A DNA stretch of 64,000 nucleotides, from assembly GCF_003851045.1 (NCBI RefSeq), contig NZ_BFBX01000071.1, positions 49,877-113,876 of the forward strand. Direction: 5' to 3'. Both the position numbers and the translations under genes were made by a program. The DNA comes from Paenibacillus sp. 598K (lineage in GTDB: Bacteria; Bacillota; Bacilli; Paenibacillales; Paenibacillaceae). How positions within the stretch are numbered: position 1 is the first letter of the stretch; each line of letters begins with the position of its first letter. A model generated the notes under the pieces. The model saw only the letters and a program-made list of their open reading frames with translations. It did not search any database and was not told the DNA's origin. This document shows positions 1 through 8,238 of the stretch, piece by piece.

Positions 1-372
1 GGAAGCGACGATCGCCATCGAGGCGGGGACGAAGCCGCCGACCAGCCCATGCAGCATGCGGACGACGATCAACTGCCAGGGCGTCTGCACGAGGCCGATC
101 AGCGCGTAGATGACCGCTAGCGACAGGCCCGCCCGGATCACCATCTTGCGCTTGCCGTACTTGTCAGCCAGCGATCCCCACAACGGCGCCATCACGGCGC
201 CGACCAAAAAAGCCGAGGAATGCACCGCCCCGGCCCACAGATTGACCGCGTCCTCCTCCACCCCAAGATCGAATAGAAATAACGGCAGAAACGGCACAGC
301 CATCGTGTAGCTCGCACTGCAGAGCAGTACGCCGCCCCAGAGAATCCAAAGCGTTCGTTTCCATGGTTCCAA
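1..372 (-). CDS. MFS transporter, N-terminal part (runs off the window)
   Basis: Membrane efflux or uptake permease of the major facilitator superfamily. Only the first 124 codons are inside the window; the C-terminal part lies to the left of base 1. The visible protein has a first membrane helix (WILWGGVLLCSASYTMAVPFLPLFLF), a second helix, then the classic MFS loop 2-3 signature GSLADKYGKRKMV followed by two more helices. I chose a TTG start at 372 (MEPWKRTLWILW...) because an in-frame TAG lies just upstream and an AGGTG ribosome binding site sits about 9 bases before it. No ATG in this frame would keep the first helix. The substrate cannot be told. Confidence 0.8.
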   Translation of the reverse strand, partial: MEPWKRTLWILWGGVLLCSASYTMAVPFLPLFLFDLGVEEDAVNLWAGAVHSSAFLVGAVMAPLWGSLADKYGKRKMVIRAGLSLAVIYALIGLVQTPWQLIVVRMLHGLVGGFVPASMAIVAS

Positions 373-808
373 TTCCGGCTACACCTATCCTTCCCTGGAA
401 CGTATCCATATCCATCTATTATATCGGACTCCGCTGCAGCGGGGCGACCGACGGACTGCCCAGCATTCGGTCGCAATTGCGCGCTTCCGTGCAGGAACGC
501 CCCTTAAGCTGCATGGCATGTCAGCGGCCGATCGAATCCTGGCGTTAACCGGGGTTTGTGATGCTTCCGGTACCGACCTCCACGAAAAATCGAAAAATGA
601 GAAAACACTTAGTATGGAAAACGGGTCTTAGAATACTCTCATTTAATGGGTTTTTAATTTCATTTTAAGTTTATTTTCAGATTACAAGGTTAGATTAAGG
701 GCAAGCGAAAGGAGGGGAAACAAAAGTAACGGCGCATTATTGTACTAAAATCATCCTAGAATCGACAAAAATCATATGAAAAACACAAACAAAACGGAGG
801 TCTTGTAC
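373..808. other. Intergenic region, no gene recognised
   Basis: This stretch separates the divergent MFS gene from the lipoprotein gene. Its right half (about 590-770) is clearly more AT-rich than the surroundings and should hold the promoter of the lipoprotein, but no convincing -35/-10 pair was seen. A strong ribosome-binding-like sequence (aaggagggg, about 710-719) is not followed by any usable start codon. Short reading frames here look spurious. Confidence 0.5.
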
Positions 809-1132
809 ATGTCTAAAACAAAAACGGGTCTTTTTATCCTCGCCTTGTCCATCATGCTCGTCGGCGCTGGCTGCGGCAACAACGCAAATAACGATCCAGC
901 CACTCCGCCGCCGGCCGATACCAATGTCGATGTGAACACGCCAGCCAACGATCCGGCTACCAATGATCCAGCCACCAACGATCCGGCAACGAACGATCCG
1001 GTGACAAGCGATCCGCTCCCGTCTGACGACGCGACCGACACGGATGCCGATGCCGACACGGATGCTGATGACGGCACGCTGACAGATCCGGATGACGCGC
1101 CAGCAACTGAAGGCGATTCGACGACGCCTTAA
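809..1132 (+). CDS. Small repeat-rich lipoprotein
   Basis: A 107-residue exported lipoprotein of unknown function. Residues 1-22 form a signal peptide with a lipobox (LVGAGC), so the mature chain starts at Cys and is anchored on the outer face of the membrane. The mature part has no fold-like pattern. It is a run of NDPAT-type repeats (about 48-66), then an Asp/Thr/Ala-rich acidic tail (DTDADADTDADD). The repeats are also visible in the DNA as 12-bp units around 945-1010. The ATG at 809 was chosen over one at 776 because a GGAGGT site lies just upstream and the signal peptide starts there. It probably acts as a flexible spacer or surface coat; this is inference. Confidence 0.75.
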   Translation: MSKTKTGLFILALSIMLVGAGCGNNANNDPATPPPADTNVDVNTPANDPATNDPATNDPATNDPVTSDPLPSDDATDTDADADTDADDGTLTDPDDAPATEGDSTTP

Positions 1133-1192
1133 TAGCCGCATCATACCAACGAGTCTTCAGCACACTATCTATGCAAGCTCTTATAGATGAAA

Positions 1193-1239
1193 GCACAAAA
1201 CGCTGCAGCATCGGTTATCCGATACTGCAGCGTTTGTGC
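1193..1239. terminator. Bidirectional stem-loop terminator
   Basis: A long inverted repeat (gcacaaaacgctgcag... / ...ctgcagcgtttgtgc) with a TTAT loop lies between the convergent lipoprotein and radical SAM genes. The A-rich left arm and T-rich right arm allow termination from both sides. Confidence 0.75.
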
Positions 1240-1264
1240 GTGCGGGGGCAATGCCTCTCCGCCT

Positions 1265-2158
1265 CTAGGATATGTCCTGCTCCATGCCAAAGCGACGGCG
1301 GTAGCCGCAGCGGCGGCACAGTTCCTCCACCGCCTCCCGTCTCGAGAAGCCCTCGACAATCCGGGTTGCCCGCTCCCCCGACAAGATCTCGCCGAACGAT
1401 TGCTCGCCCAGACGACCGAGGTCGATCACACCCTCCCCATCGAGACAGCAAGGCACGACGGTGCCGTTGGCGAGGATCGCCGCCTGCGTGCGCAATCCGT
1501 AGCAAAAGCCCCGTCCGTCGTCCTCGGGGGCGTCCATCGATGGCCACTCGAACTCATGATCCTGATTGAGATACACCTGCTTGGCGATCTTGAGCCCCTG
1601 GCCGCGCTCGAACCGCTCTTCGATCCGATACGGCAGCGCAAAGGCCGTCTCGATCATCGCCAGCAGCTCCCGATTGCGCTCGCGCTCCAGATTGGTCTGG
1701 TTATCCGTCGTAAGATTCCACAGCCGATAAGAGATAAATAGCTTGCTCGTCGCTATAGCCTCTCTCGTAAAGTCGAGGATATCGGCGAGATAGCCTGCCT
1801 TGTCCTGCGAGCCCGGATGGCCGTCGAAGCTGTGCAGCGAGAAGTTGATCTGCCGCAGCGCCGGCTTGCCGAGCAACTTGTGGCGGTTTTTGGCGATCAG
1901 CGTGCCGTTGGTCGTAATATTGACCTTGATCCCGTATTCGTGGCTGATGTCCAGCAGTTGATCGAGCTTCGGATGGAGCAGCGGCTCGCCCTTGACATGC
2001 AGGTAGATCGAATCGGCGTAGCCCTGGATCTGCTCGAGCCGCATGCGGAAGTCGTCCACTGACAGGAATGTTTTTTGCCGCTGGGTGGGCGGACAGAACG
2101 TGCAGGCAAGATTGCAGACGCTCGTAATTTCGATATAGCATTTCTTCAGTTTTCTCAT
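1265..2158 (-). CDS. Radical SAM/SPASM protein
   Basis: A 297-residue radical S-adenosylmethionine enzyme. The [4Fe-4S] motif CNLACTFC lies at residues 16-23 and binds the cluster that cleaves SAM. The middle has barrel signatures (KGEPLLHP, TTNGTL). The C-terminal third carries a SPASM-like cysteine set (FCYGLRT..., VPCCLDGEG..., CRRCGYR) that would hold a further Fe-S cluster. Substrate unknown; the family includes peptide-modifying and maturase enzymes, but no precursor peptide is seen next to it. The ATG is placed about 7 bases after a TATAAT hexamer, with no ribosome binding site, so the message may be leaderless. The gene stands alone and faces away from the aminopeptidase. Confidence 0.85.
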   Translation of the reverse strand: MRKLKKCYIEITSVCNLACTFCPPTQRQKTFLSVDDFRMRLEQIQGYADSIYLHVKGEPLLHPKLDQLLDISHEYGIKVNITTNGTLIAKNRHKLLGKPALRQINFSLHSFDGHPGSQDKAGYLADILDFTREAIATSKLFISYRLWNLTTDNQTNLERERNRELLAMIETAFALPYRIEERFERGQGLKIAKQVYLNQDHEFEWPSMDAPEDDGRGFCYGLRTQAAILANGTVVPCCLDGEGVIDLGRLGEQSFGEILSGERATRIVEGFSRREAVEELCRRCGYRRRFGMEQDIS

Positions 2159-2165
2159 ACGTACG

Positions 2166-2174
2166 ATTATAGCA
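2166..2174 (-). promoter_or_regulatory. Extended -10 promoter of the radical SAM gene, leaderless geometry
   Basis: On the minus strand TGCTATAAT (a TGn-extended -10 element) ends 7 bases before the ATG at 2158. Transcription would then start at or within a base of the A of the ATG. No good -35 and no ribosome binding site are visible. Confidence 0.5.
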
Positions 2175-2178
2175 TGCT

Positions 2179-2207
2179 TTGGCTTAGCCGGGATACTGCG
2201 ATATAAT
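2179..2207 (+). promoter_or_regulatory. Sigma-A promoter of the aminopeptidase
   Basis: TTGGCT (2179-2184), a 17-base spacer and a perfect TATAAT (2202-2207). It sits back to back with the radical SAM promoter. Confidence 0.75.
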
Positions 2208-2273
2208 AAGCTGTAGCATCAGGAGATACATACGAACCTATGGCGCATGCGCCAATCGATGGAGGGATATACG

Positions 2274-3503
2274 ATGAGTTTCCAGGAGAAATTAGCGAAG
2301 TATGCGGCGCTGGCCGTAGAGGTCGGCGTCAATGTGCAGCCGGGACAAAAGCTGGTCGTCAGCGCCTCGCTCGTCGCCGCGCCTTATGTGCGGCTCGTCG
2401 TGAAGCGGGCGTACGAGGCCGGAGCCAGCTACGTCCATGTCGAGTGGAATGACGATGAGGTGACGCGGACCCGCTATGAGCTGGCGCCGGACGACTCGTT
2501 CGATTACTTCCCGCAGTGGCGGGCCGACGGCTGGGAAGCGCTGGCTGCGGACAACGCCGCCTTCCTCTCGGTCATCGCCGCCAATCCGGACCTGCTCCAG
2601 GGCATCGATCCGAAGCGGATCAAGTCGGCCAATATTGCCGCGGGCAAGGCGATGCAGCCATTCCGCACCTATACGATGTCCGACAAGGTGAGCTGGTCGA
2701 TCGTCGCCGTCCCTTCGCAGGTATGGGCGGACAAGGTATTCCCCGAGGCGCCGGAGGCGGAGCGAGTCGATCGGCTCTGGGACGCGATCTTCCGCGCGAC
2801 GCGCATCGATCTCGACGATCCGGTACAAGCATGGCGAGACCATACCGACCTGCTCGACAGCAAGGCGGCCCGGCTCAACGAGCGCAAGTATAAAGCGCTG
2901 CACTACACCGCGCCGGGCACCGATCTGACGATCGAGCTGCCGCCCGCCCATCTGTGGGTAAGCGCCGGCAGCCACAACGCCCAGGGCAGCCTGTTCATCG
3001 CCAACATGCCGACCGAGGAGGTATTCACCGCGCCGCTCAAGACCGGCGTCAACGGCACCGTCACCAGCACGAAGCCGCTCAGCTACGGCGGCAACCTGAT
3101 CGAGAATATCCGGATCACCTTCCAGGACGGCAAGATCGCCTCCTACGATGCCGATCAAGGCGCCGACACACTCAAGGGACTCGTCGAGACCGATGAGGGC
3201 TCGCAGTATCTCGGCGAGGTCGCACTCGTGCCGCATAGCTCGCCGATCTCGCAGAGCGGACTCGTCTTCTTCAACACGCTGTTCGACGAGAATGCGTCCA
3301 ACCATCTGGCGATCGGCAAGGGCTACGCCTTCTGTCTCGAGGGCGGCAAGACGATGAGCCAGGAGGAGCTGGAGGCGCAAGGGCTGAACGACAGCCTGAC
3401 CCATGTCGATTTCATGATCGGCTCGGCCGATATGGACATCGACGGCATCCTCGCCGACGGTACCCGCGAGCCTGTCTTCCGTCAGGGCAACTGGGCATTC
3501 TAG
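2274..3503 (+). CDS. M29 family aminopeptidase (AmpS/PepS type)
   Basis: A 409-residue cytoplasmic metallo-aminopeptidase of the thermophilic aminopeptidase T/AmpS/PepS family, removing N-terminal residues from peptides. The length is typical. Family signatures visible are KLAKYAALAVEVGVNVQPGQKL at the N-terminus, the N-terminal domain pattern HVEWNDDEVTR, and the metal-site region with NMPTEEVFTAP, ETDEGSQYLGEVALVP, FFNTLFDENASNHLAIGKGY and the terminal HVDFMIGSADMDIDG. The ATG at 2274 follows a GGAGGG site; an upstream in-frame ATG at 2247 has none. Transcribed alone from the promoter at 2179-2207, convergent with the NAD operon. Confidence 0.93.
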   Translation: MSFQEKLAKYAALAVEVGVNVQPGQKLVVSASLVAAPYVRLVVKRAYEAGASYVHVEWNDDEVTRTRYELAPDDSFDYFPQWRADGWEALAADNAAFLSVIAANPDLLQGIDPKRIKSANIAAGKAMQPFRTYTMSDKVSWSIVAVPSQVWADKVFPEAPEAERVDRLWDAIFRATRIDLDDPVQAWRDHTDLLDSKAARLNERKYKALHYTAPGTDLTIELPPAHLWVSAGSHNAQGSLFIANMPTEEVFTAPLKTGVNGTVTSTKPLSYGGNLIENIRITFQDGKIASYDADQGADTLKGLVETDEGSQYLGEVALVPHSSPISQSGLVFFNTLFDENASNHLAIGKGYAFCLEGGKTMSQEELEAQGLNDSLTHVDFMIGSADMDIDGILADGTREPVFRQGNWAF

Positions 3504-3522
3504 ATGACGTTCTAGGGCATGT

Positions 3523-4077
3523 CTAGTCGGACGCCTTGCCTTCCGCCGCATGCGTCGCTTGCAACCATCGCCGCCTCACTTCCTCGTAGAGGACGTGGAG
3601 CGGCGTAGCGATGCCGGTCTGGGCGATATTGACATGCGCCTCCACCAGCCTTTTGTTCCATCGCATAAACAGCCGGATGAGCCATCCCTGTCTGACCAGA
3701 TAACCGTCGGGATCGTGTAGATTGATGCCGATGAATCTCTCGCCGTGATAAGTATACAACCGCACCTCGCTGATCTCCCCCCACGAAATACGCCCTGCTG
3801 CGATCAGGCTCGAGGTGTCCAGCAGCCCTTCCTCATCCACCCGCAGCGTAGGCTGACGCTTCACCAGATGGTAAAGGTAGAAGAGCAAAGCCAGGCCAAA
3901 CAAGAGTACCGCCGCCAGGCCGATAACAGCAATCAGCAGCGGCTCCTCCCCCCGAACGCCCGAGACGATCATCCATCCGCCAATCAACACAAAAACAAGC
4001 GAACCGAACGCGAACAGAAACATTCGCTTCCGGTCCGGATATTCAACAATAGGAGCACCATGCAAACGTTGGCTCAT
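3523..4077 (-). CDS. Small two-helix membrane protein, STM3941-like
   Basis: A 184-residue protein with two closely spaced membrane helices (about residues 20-42 and 50-72), then a cytoplasmic domain of about 110 residues with a PH-like pattern (TLRVDEEGLLDTSSLIAAGRISWGEISEVRLY...FIGINL). This is the layout of the STM3941 family, whose function is unknown. The ATG at 4077 is preceded by AAGGAGGAAGGAGAGGAG; a longer frame reaching 4203 would overlap the upstream gene. It lies 16 bases after the ADP-ribosylglycohydrolase, so it is the last gene of the NAD operon. Its role there is unknown. Confidence 0.75.
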   Translation of the reverse strand: MSQRLHGAPIVEYPDRKRMFLFAFGSLVFVLIGGWMIVSGVRGEEPLLIAVIGLAAVLLFGLALLFYLYHLVKRQPTLRVDEEGLLDTSSLIAAGRISWGEISEVRLYTYHGERFIGINLHDPDGYLVRQGWLIRLFMRWNKRLVEAHVNIAQTGIATPLHVLYEEVRRRWLQATHAAEGKASD

Positions 4078-4093
4078 CTCCTCTCCTTCCTCC

Positions 4094-5038
4094 TTACAGT
4101 ACTGAACTGCCAAGCTGCTCCGACAGCCTCCCGGACAGCGACTCGATGTCCGCGCGGCGGACGACCGCGGCCAGCCAGTCCCCCGGAATCGCATCCGCAC
4201 CATACCACAGGCCGGCCAGACCGCCCGCCACAGCGCCGGTCGTATCTGTATCCTCGCCCAGATTCACGGCCTTCAGCACTGTCTCTTCGTAGCTCTCGCT
4301 CGTCAGCAGGCACCAGAGCGCCGCTTCCAGCGTATGCACGACATAACCCGAGGAGGCGATCTCCGCCTCGCTCCGCTCGCGGATGTCCTCTGCGAGCAGG
4401 CGGCGATACGTCGCGAGCTCCGGTTCGTCCCAGCACAGCTCCGTGACGGACGCTTGCATCCGCCGGTAGCTCTCCAGCGGCGGATGCCCTTGCAGCAGAT
4501 GATCCGCCAGCTCGACATAGATCAGACAGCCGAGGATCGAGCGGGGATGGCTATGCGTGATCGAGGAGACGGCACGGACATACGGCTCCTTGTGCCGGAG
4601 AGGCTGACCTCGCAGCAGATAGACTAACGGCAGGATTCGCATGAGAGAGCCGTTGCCGTTGCTATACTCGTCAGCCAGCCCTGCCTGCTCGGCGGGCACC
4701 CCTTGCTCGCGCAGCCGCGTCAGCGCCTGCCGGGTCGCGATGCCGATGTCGAACACCTCGCCATGCGGCGACCACCAGCCCTCCTCGTACCAGCGAAGCG
4801 AGGCGGCGGCGATCCGCTCGATGTCGAAGCCGCCACACAGACTGTCGGCGAGACAGAACGTCAGCGCCGCATCGTCGGACCAAGTGCCGGGCGGCTGATG
4901 ATGCGTGCCGTAGCCCCGCATCTCCCGCACCGGACGCTCTCGCAGCTCGGCGCGCGGTCGGAACTCGACCGGCACGCCCAGCGCGTCGCCGATGGCGAGG
5001 CCGAGCAGCCCGCCGCGGATCGCTTGCAGTTGATTCAT
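4094..5038 (-). CDS. ADP-ribosylglycohydrolase (DraG/ARH family)
   Basis: A 314-residue hydrolase that removes ADP-ribose from modified proteins or other acceptors, using a two-metal site. Family motifs are in order: GLAIGDALG (residues 13-21), TWSDDAAL (52-59) with the paired Asp metal ligands, EYSNGNGSLMR, SSITHSHPRS, and NLGEDTDTTGAVAGGLAGLWYG, which supplies the second set of metal ligands. In many homologues the second motif reads SDDT; here the last residue is Ala. Free ADP-ribose is the expected product. The gene is 21 bases after the NAMPT gene in the same operon, which suggests that ADP-ribose release feeds or signals to the NAD genes. The physiological substrate is unknown. Confidence 0.9.
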   Translation of the reverse strand: MNQLQAIRGGLLGLAIGDALGVPVEFRPRAELRERPVREMRGYGTHHQPPGTWSDDAALTFCLADSLCGGFDIERIAAASLRWYEEGWWSPHGEVFDIGIATRQALTRLREQGVPAEQAGLADEYSNGNGSLMRILPLVYLLRGQPLRHKEPYVRAVSSITHSHPRSILGCLIYVELADHLLQGHPPLESYRRMQASVTELCWDEPELATYRRLLAEDIRERSEAEIASSGYVVHTLEAALWCLLTSESYEETVLKAVNLGEDTDTTGAVAGGLAGLWYGADAIPGDWLAAVVRRADIESLSGRLSEQLGSSVL

Positions 5039-5059
5039 CCTCCCTCGCCTCCCTCTCTC

Positions 5060-6553
5060 TTACGCTTGCAGCCCGGCCAGCAGCCGCGCCCGGATGTCGG
5101 CGAACCGCTCGTTGCGCAGCAGCTTGCCGTCCTCGAAGATAACCTCCAGCAGATCCTTGTCGGCGCGAGCCTCGTACGACGCTACGCCCAGATTGTCCTC
5201 GGCGCGGATGACGCCCTCCTCCTCGTACACATGGACGAGGCCGGTCTGCGACTTCTTGAAGTTGTTGCTGTCGGTCTTCGGATCCTTGTAGATCTTGCGC
5301 TCCTCGCCGTTGATCATCGTAAACGTCGACTTCAGCGCGTAGCCGAAGGTATCGCGCGTATTGTACTGGTACGTAAACGAGCCGATGCCGTACACCATAT
5401 TGGTCGAAGCGAAGCCCTTGGCCTCCAGACGCTCGCAGATCTCCCGGCAGCGCTGCAGCGTGATCGCCTCGCCGTAGATTGCGCCGATATGGCTGTCGAG
5501 CTGCTTGTAGCCCTTCTCGGTCACCGTGCCGCCGAAGATGTCCCACAGCAGCTCGATGACGCCCTTGCGCACCCGCTCATCCGTCGCGTCGGGATCGCCG
5601 CAAATGATCTTCACCGGGTCGCCGCTGTCGGGCCGGATGACGACGCGGCCGTCGCGGCCCATGATATCGTCCTTCAGTCCGCGCACCACCTCGTCGATCA
5701 CCTTCCACAGATCCCACGTATCCGAGACGATCGAGACGAAGCCATTCGGATACACTTCATTGATCAGATAACGGTACGACGTCATCTCGTCTGTGCCGTG
5801 GGCGCACATGACGCTGTGCTCGGTGGCCGGGATCGAGCTGCCGATCAGCTCCTGCTCCATGTTGCCGTTGTAGAACTCCTCGACGTAGAGGATCGACGGG
5901 ATCGAGTCTGTGCCGGTAAACGAGATCAGATGGCCTGCGCCCGAGGCCTTCGAGGCATCCAGCGACGCCATGCCGCGCATCGAGAAGTCATGGCCCTGGA
6001 ACGGCACGCCTGAGGTATCGCCGTTGGTGCGCAGCGCATAGCTTTCCAAAATTTTGCGATACTCGTAAGCAATCGTCGCGCTCGTCGCCGGCATCCATAG
6101 CTCGCACGACATGAGCGTCTCGAGATAGTTGGTCACCCAGAAAAACTCCGGCTTCGTGTTCTCGATCGTCAGCATCGGCACCTTGATCGGCACGCGCGTC
6201 CCTTCCTTAATCGCCTTCACCTTGACCGGCAGATAGCCGAGGTCGTGCAGCGCCTCGATATGCGACGCATCCGGGTCGGCGATCCCGAGCGCATGCTTCA
6301 GCACCCGCTTGTACTCGGCGGCGACCTCCTCGCGCGTTCTGGCGAAGAAGTTGTCGTTGAAGTAATCGATCAGATACTCCTTCACGAACGCCTGGAAGCC
6401 GAAGGCTACAACCTCATCGACGCCCTCGAGGCGGCTCGTGCGAGCCGTCCAGGTCGAGTAGACCAGCTCCGTGCCTTGCGGGTATTGATTTTTGTGGCTC
6501 ACCTTATAAAAGTCGCACAGCAGCGTCGCAGGATAGATATATTTTTCGCTCAT
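5060..6553 (-). CDS. nadV: Nicotinamide phosphoribosyltransferase-like enzyme (NAMPT/NadV)
   Basis: A 497-residue protein matching the full length of NAMPT (about 490). NAMPT condenses nicotinamide with PRPP to give NMN. Visible active-site positions are the N-terminal DFYKVSH, R193 in SMRGMAS, D216 in FTGTDSIP, H246 in PATEHS (the phosphorylated histidine in NAMPT), D278 in VSDTWD and the RPDSGDP motif (307-313). All fit an active enzyme. The start at 6553 follows AGGGAGG. It sits 22 bases after a divergent PRPP-synthetase-like gene, under a NrtR-type Nudix regulator. The same pairing is found in phage NARP1, where the NAMPT homologue (Namat) uses ADP-ribose pyrophosphate instead of PRPP, so the true co-substrate is open. 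Confidence 0.92.
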   Translation of the reverse strand: MSEKYIYPATLLCDFYKVSHKNQYPQGTELVYSTWTARTSRLEGVDEVVAFGFQAFVKEYLIDYFNDNFFARTREEVAAEYKRVLKHALGIADPDASHIEALHDLGYLPVKVKAIKEGTRVPIKVPMLTIENTKPEFFWVTNYLETLMSCELWMPATSATIAYEYRKILESYALRTNGDTSGVPFQGHDFSMRGMASLDASKASGAGHLISFTGTDSIPSILYVEEFYNGNMEQELIGSSIPATEHSVMCAHGTDEMTSYRYLINEVYPNGFVSIVSDTWDLWKVIDEVVRGLKDDIMGRDGRVVIRPDSGDPVKIICGDPDATDERVRKGVIELLWDIFGGTVTEKGYKQLDSHIGAIYGEAITLQRCREICERLEAKGFASTNMVYGIGSFTYQYNTRDTFGYALKSTFTMINGEERKIYKDPKTDSNNFKKSQTGLVHVYEEEGVIRAEDNLGVASYEARADKDLLEVIFEDGKLLRNERFADIRARLLAGLQA

Positions 6554-6575
6554 TTTAATTCCTCCCTAATTGTAA

Positions 6576-7379
6576 TTAGATAATCGGGTAGATGTGAATC
6601 CGCTCATGCCCCGGCTCGCTCAGGATCGTGTCGGTCGTAAATACGCGATCGACGAGGCCGCTGGCAAGCAGCTTGCCGTCGTATATCGAGCGCTCGCAGT
6701 GGGCGACCAGCAGGTAGATCTCGGAGGCGCCGAGCGCCTTCAGCTTCTCCGCGCTCAGCAGGAACGTGCCGCCGTAGGAGCAGAGGTCGTCGACGATGAT
6801 CGCCTTGAAGTCCGGCCCCGCTGGCTCGCCGACCACATCGAGACGCTGGATCTGGCCGCTCTGGAAGTCCCGTACCTTGAAGCCGACCAGCTCGCGATAG
6901 CCGCGCAGCTTGCTGTACCGCTTCTGCGCGCCCGCATCCGGGAAGAACAGCGCGTCGCGCTCGCCGTCGAAGCCAACCCTGGCCATCACATCCTCCAGCA
7001 GCGACAACGTCGGGTAGCTGGCGACGCAGCGGTCCAGCAACGCGGTCGTTACATCGGAATGCGGCTCGATCACCTGGACGCTGGCGAATTGCAGACGGTT
7101 GATGAACTCTGCGGTATACTTGAGCGTAAAGGCGGAAGCGCCCTCCACTCGGTCCATCCGGCTATAGGGCATATAGGCGATCGTCAGCGATGTCCGATAT
7201 CCGCGTTCGTCGAGATATCGCTTCAGGAACATCAGCTTGATCAGATCGCTGTCGTCCTCGTACTTCCAGACGATGACATTGTCCTCCGTTGCTGCCGCCA
7301 GCACCTGCTCGCCGCCGAGCAGCGTCTCCCCGTTGGGGAAGGTGCGCATGGCGATTTCTTGCCCGTTCAGCTTCAACAT
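6576..7379 (-). CDS. Divergent ribose-phosphate pyrophosphokinase-like protein (Prs or Adps type)
   Basis: A 267-residue PRPP-synthetase homologue, shorter than canonical Prs (about 315). Two motifs are kept in changed form: YMPYSRMDR replaces the YARQDR region, and IIVDDLCSYGGTF replaces the canonical VDD-x-x-DTAGT phosphoribosyl loop. The changed loop suggests a different or larger phosphate acceptor than ribose 5-phosphate. Standard role: transfer of pyrophosphate from ATP to ribose 5-phosphate to supply PRPP to the NAMPT next door. Alternative: ADP-ribose pyrophosphate synthetase, as described for phage NARP1. The ATG at 7379 with AAGGGAG about 8 bases upstream is preferred to a GTG at 7388 that abuts the site. 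Confidence 0.85.
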   Translation of the reverse strand: MLKLNGQEIAMRTFPNGETLLGGEQVLAAATEDNVIVWKYEDDSDLIKLMFLKRYLDERGYRTSLTIAYMPYSRMDRVEGASAFTLKYTAEFINRLQFASVQVIEPHSDVTTALLDRCVASYPTLSLLEDVMARVGFDGERDALFFPDAGAQKRYSKLRGYRELVGFKVRDFQSGQIQRLDVVGEPAGPDFKAIIVDDLCSYGGTFLLSAEKLKALGASEIYLLVAHCERSIYDGKLLASGLVDRVFTTDTILSEPGHERIHIYPII

Positions 7380-7403
7380 TGTGCTCACTCCCTTTACTAT
7401 TGG

Positions 7404-8168
7404 TCAGCTATAAATGGATAACCCCGGCTCCATCCCGGTGAAACGGTACAGCTGCGCTGCGCGCTGCGAATATTTATTGGTCTGCTTCAGCTCGCCCCGA
7501 CTGTCCCGGACCTCCTCGATCAGCCCCTCGCGGCTGCGGGTCGAGGTAATCTTGCGGATGAAGTTGCGCTCGGCGAACTCCGGCACGACGGTCTGGATGA
7601 CCTGGTACAGCTCGCTGATCGTGAATTCCTCGGGGAGGAACTCGCGAGCGATCGTCGTCGTCAGCATCTGGCGCCGCACCGCTGCCAGCGCGTCCCGGAG
7701 GATGCGGCCGTGATCGAATGCCAGCTCCATCGCCAGCGCCTCTTCCACCTTGAAGAGCTGTACCTGAGAGGCGTCGGCGGCTGCCCGCCGTTCGCGCAGC
7801 CTCTCCTCGCGGACCAGCGCCAGGAAGGCGTGCGAGATCATCCACCCCCTCGGGTCGCGCCCCGGCTCGCTGTAGACGTTCATATAGGACAGGTGGACAT
7901 CGGCGACACCCGTCTCCTCCTCCAGCTCGCGCCTTGCGCAAGCATGGACGGTCTCGCCCTCTCGGGTGAAGCCGCCCGGCAGCGCCCAGCAGCCTTCGAA
8001 CGGCCAGATGTTGCGACGGATCAGCAGTACATACAGCTCGCGGAGCGGCAACGTTTTTTTGGCTCCGACGCGTTCCTCGGAGAGGATCGTGAAGATGACG
8101 ATGTCCGACGGCGCGCCGTCCGGCGTGCGGTAGTTGGCGGTCGAGTAGTTCGTTTCATTCTCGATCAT
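7404..8168 (-). CDS. nrtR: NrtR-type regulator: Nudix domain plus winged helix
   Basis: A 254-residue protein with an N-terminal Nudix fold and a C-terminal winged-helix domain (EFTISELYQVIQTVVPEFAERNFIRKI...), the layout of NrtR, a repressor of NAD genes that senses ADP-ribose. The Nudix box is complete (G66 to V88, with RELEEETGV), so the protein could also hydrolyse ADP-ribose or a related compound; many NrtR proteins have lost that activity. It is the first gene of the operon and probably controls its own promoter. An in-frame ATG at 8210 lies inside the -10 region and the palindrome, so it cannot be used from this promoter. I chose the ATG at 8168, whose ribosome binding site (GCGAGG) is weak and rather distant. 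Confidence 0.85.
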   Translation of the reverse strand: MIENETNYSTANYRTPDGAPSDIVIFTILSEERVGAKKTLPLRELYVLLIRRNIWPFEGCWALPGGFTREGETVHACARRELEEETGVADVHLSYMNVYSEPGRDPRGWMISHAFLALVREERLRERRAAADASQVQLFKVEEALAMELAFDHGRILRDALAAVRRQMLTTTIAREFLPEEFTISELYQVIQTVVPEFAERNFIRKITSTRSREGLIEEVRDSRGELKQTNKYSQRAAQLYRFTGMEPGLSIYS

Positions 8169-8204
8169 AGGTACGACGTGCGCCTCGCTTTCTCTTTTTG
8201 ATAT

Positions 8205-8238
8205 TGTCATTATGACATATTTAATTTCATACTGTCAA
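8205..8238 (-). promoter_or_regulatory. NAD operon promoter with palindromic operator
   Basis: On the minus strand TTGACA (8233-8238), an 18-base spacer and CATAAT (8209-8214). A perfect inverted repeat TGTCATTATGACA (8205-8217), extended by AT-rich flanks, covers the -10 element. This is the expected place for autoregulation by the NrtR-like protein. Binding by NrtR is inferred. Confidence 0.7.

Noticed and set aside
737..1144. Minus-strand frame with Arg/Ile repeats over the lipoprotein gene
   Set aside because: It is the shadow of the repeated lipoprotein sequence on the other strand and lacks a ribosome binding site.
4075..4203. N-terminal extension of the two-helix membrane protein
   Set aside because: The extension overlaps the glycohydrolase gene and is not membrane-like; the strong AAGGAGG region directly precedes the ATG at 4077.
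8169..8210. Upstream ATG for the NrtR-like gene
   Set aside because: It lies inside the -10 element and operator, so it would not be on the transcript from that promoter.
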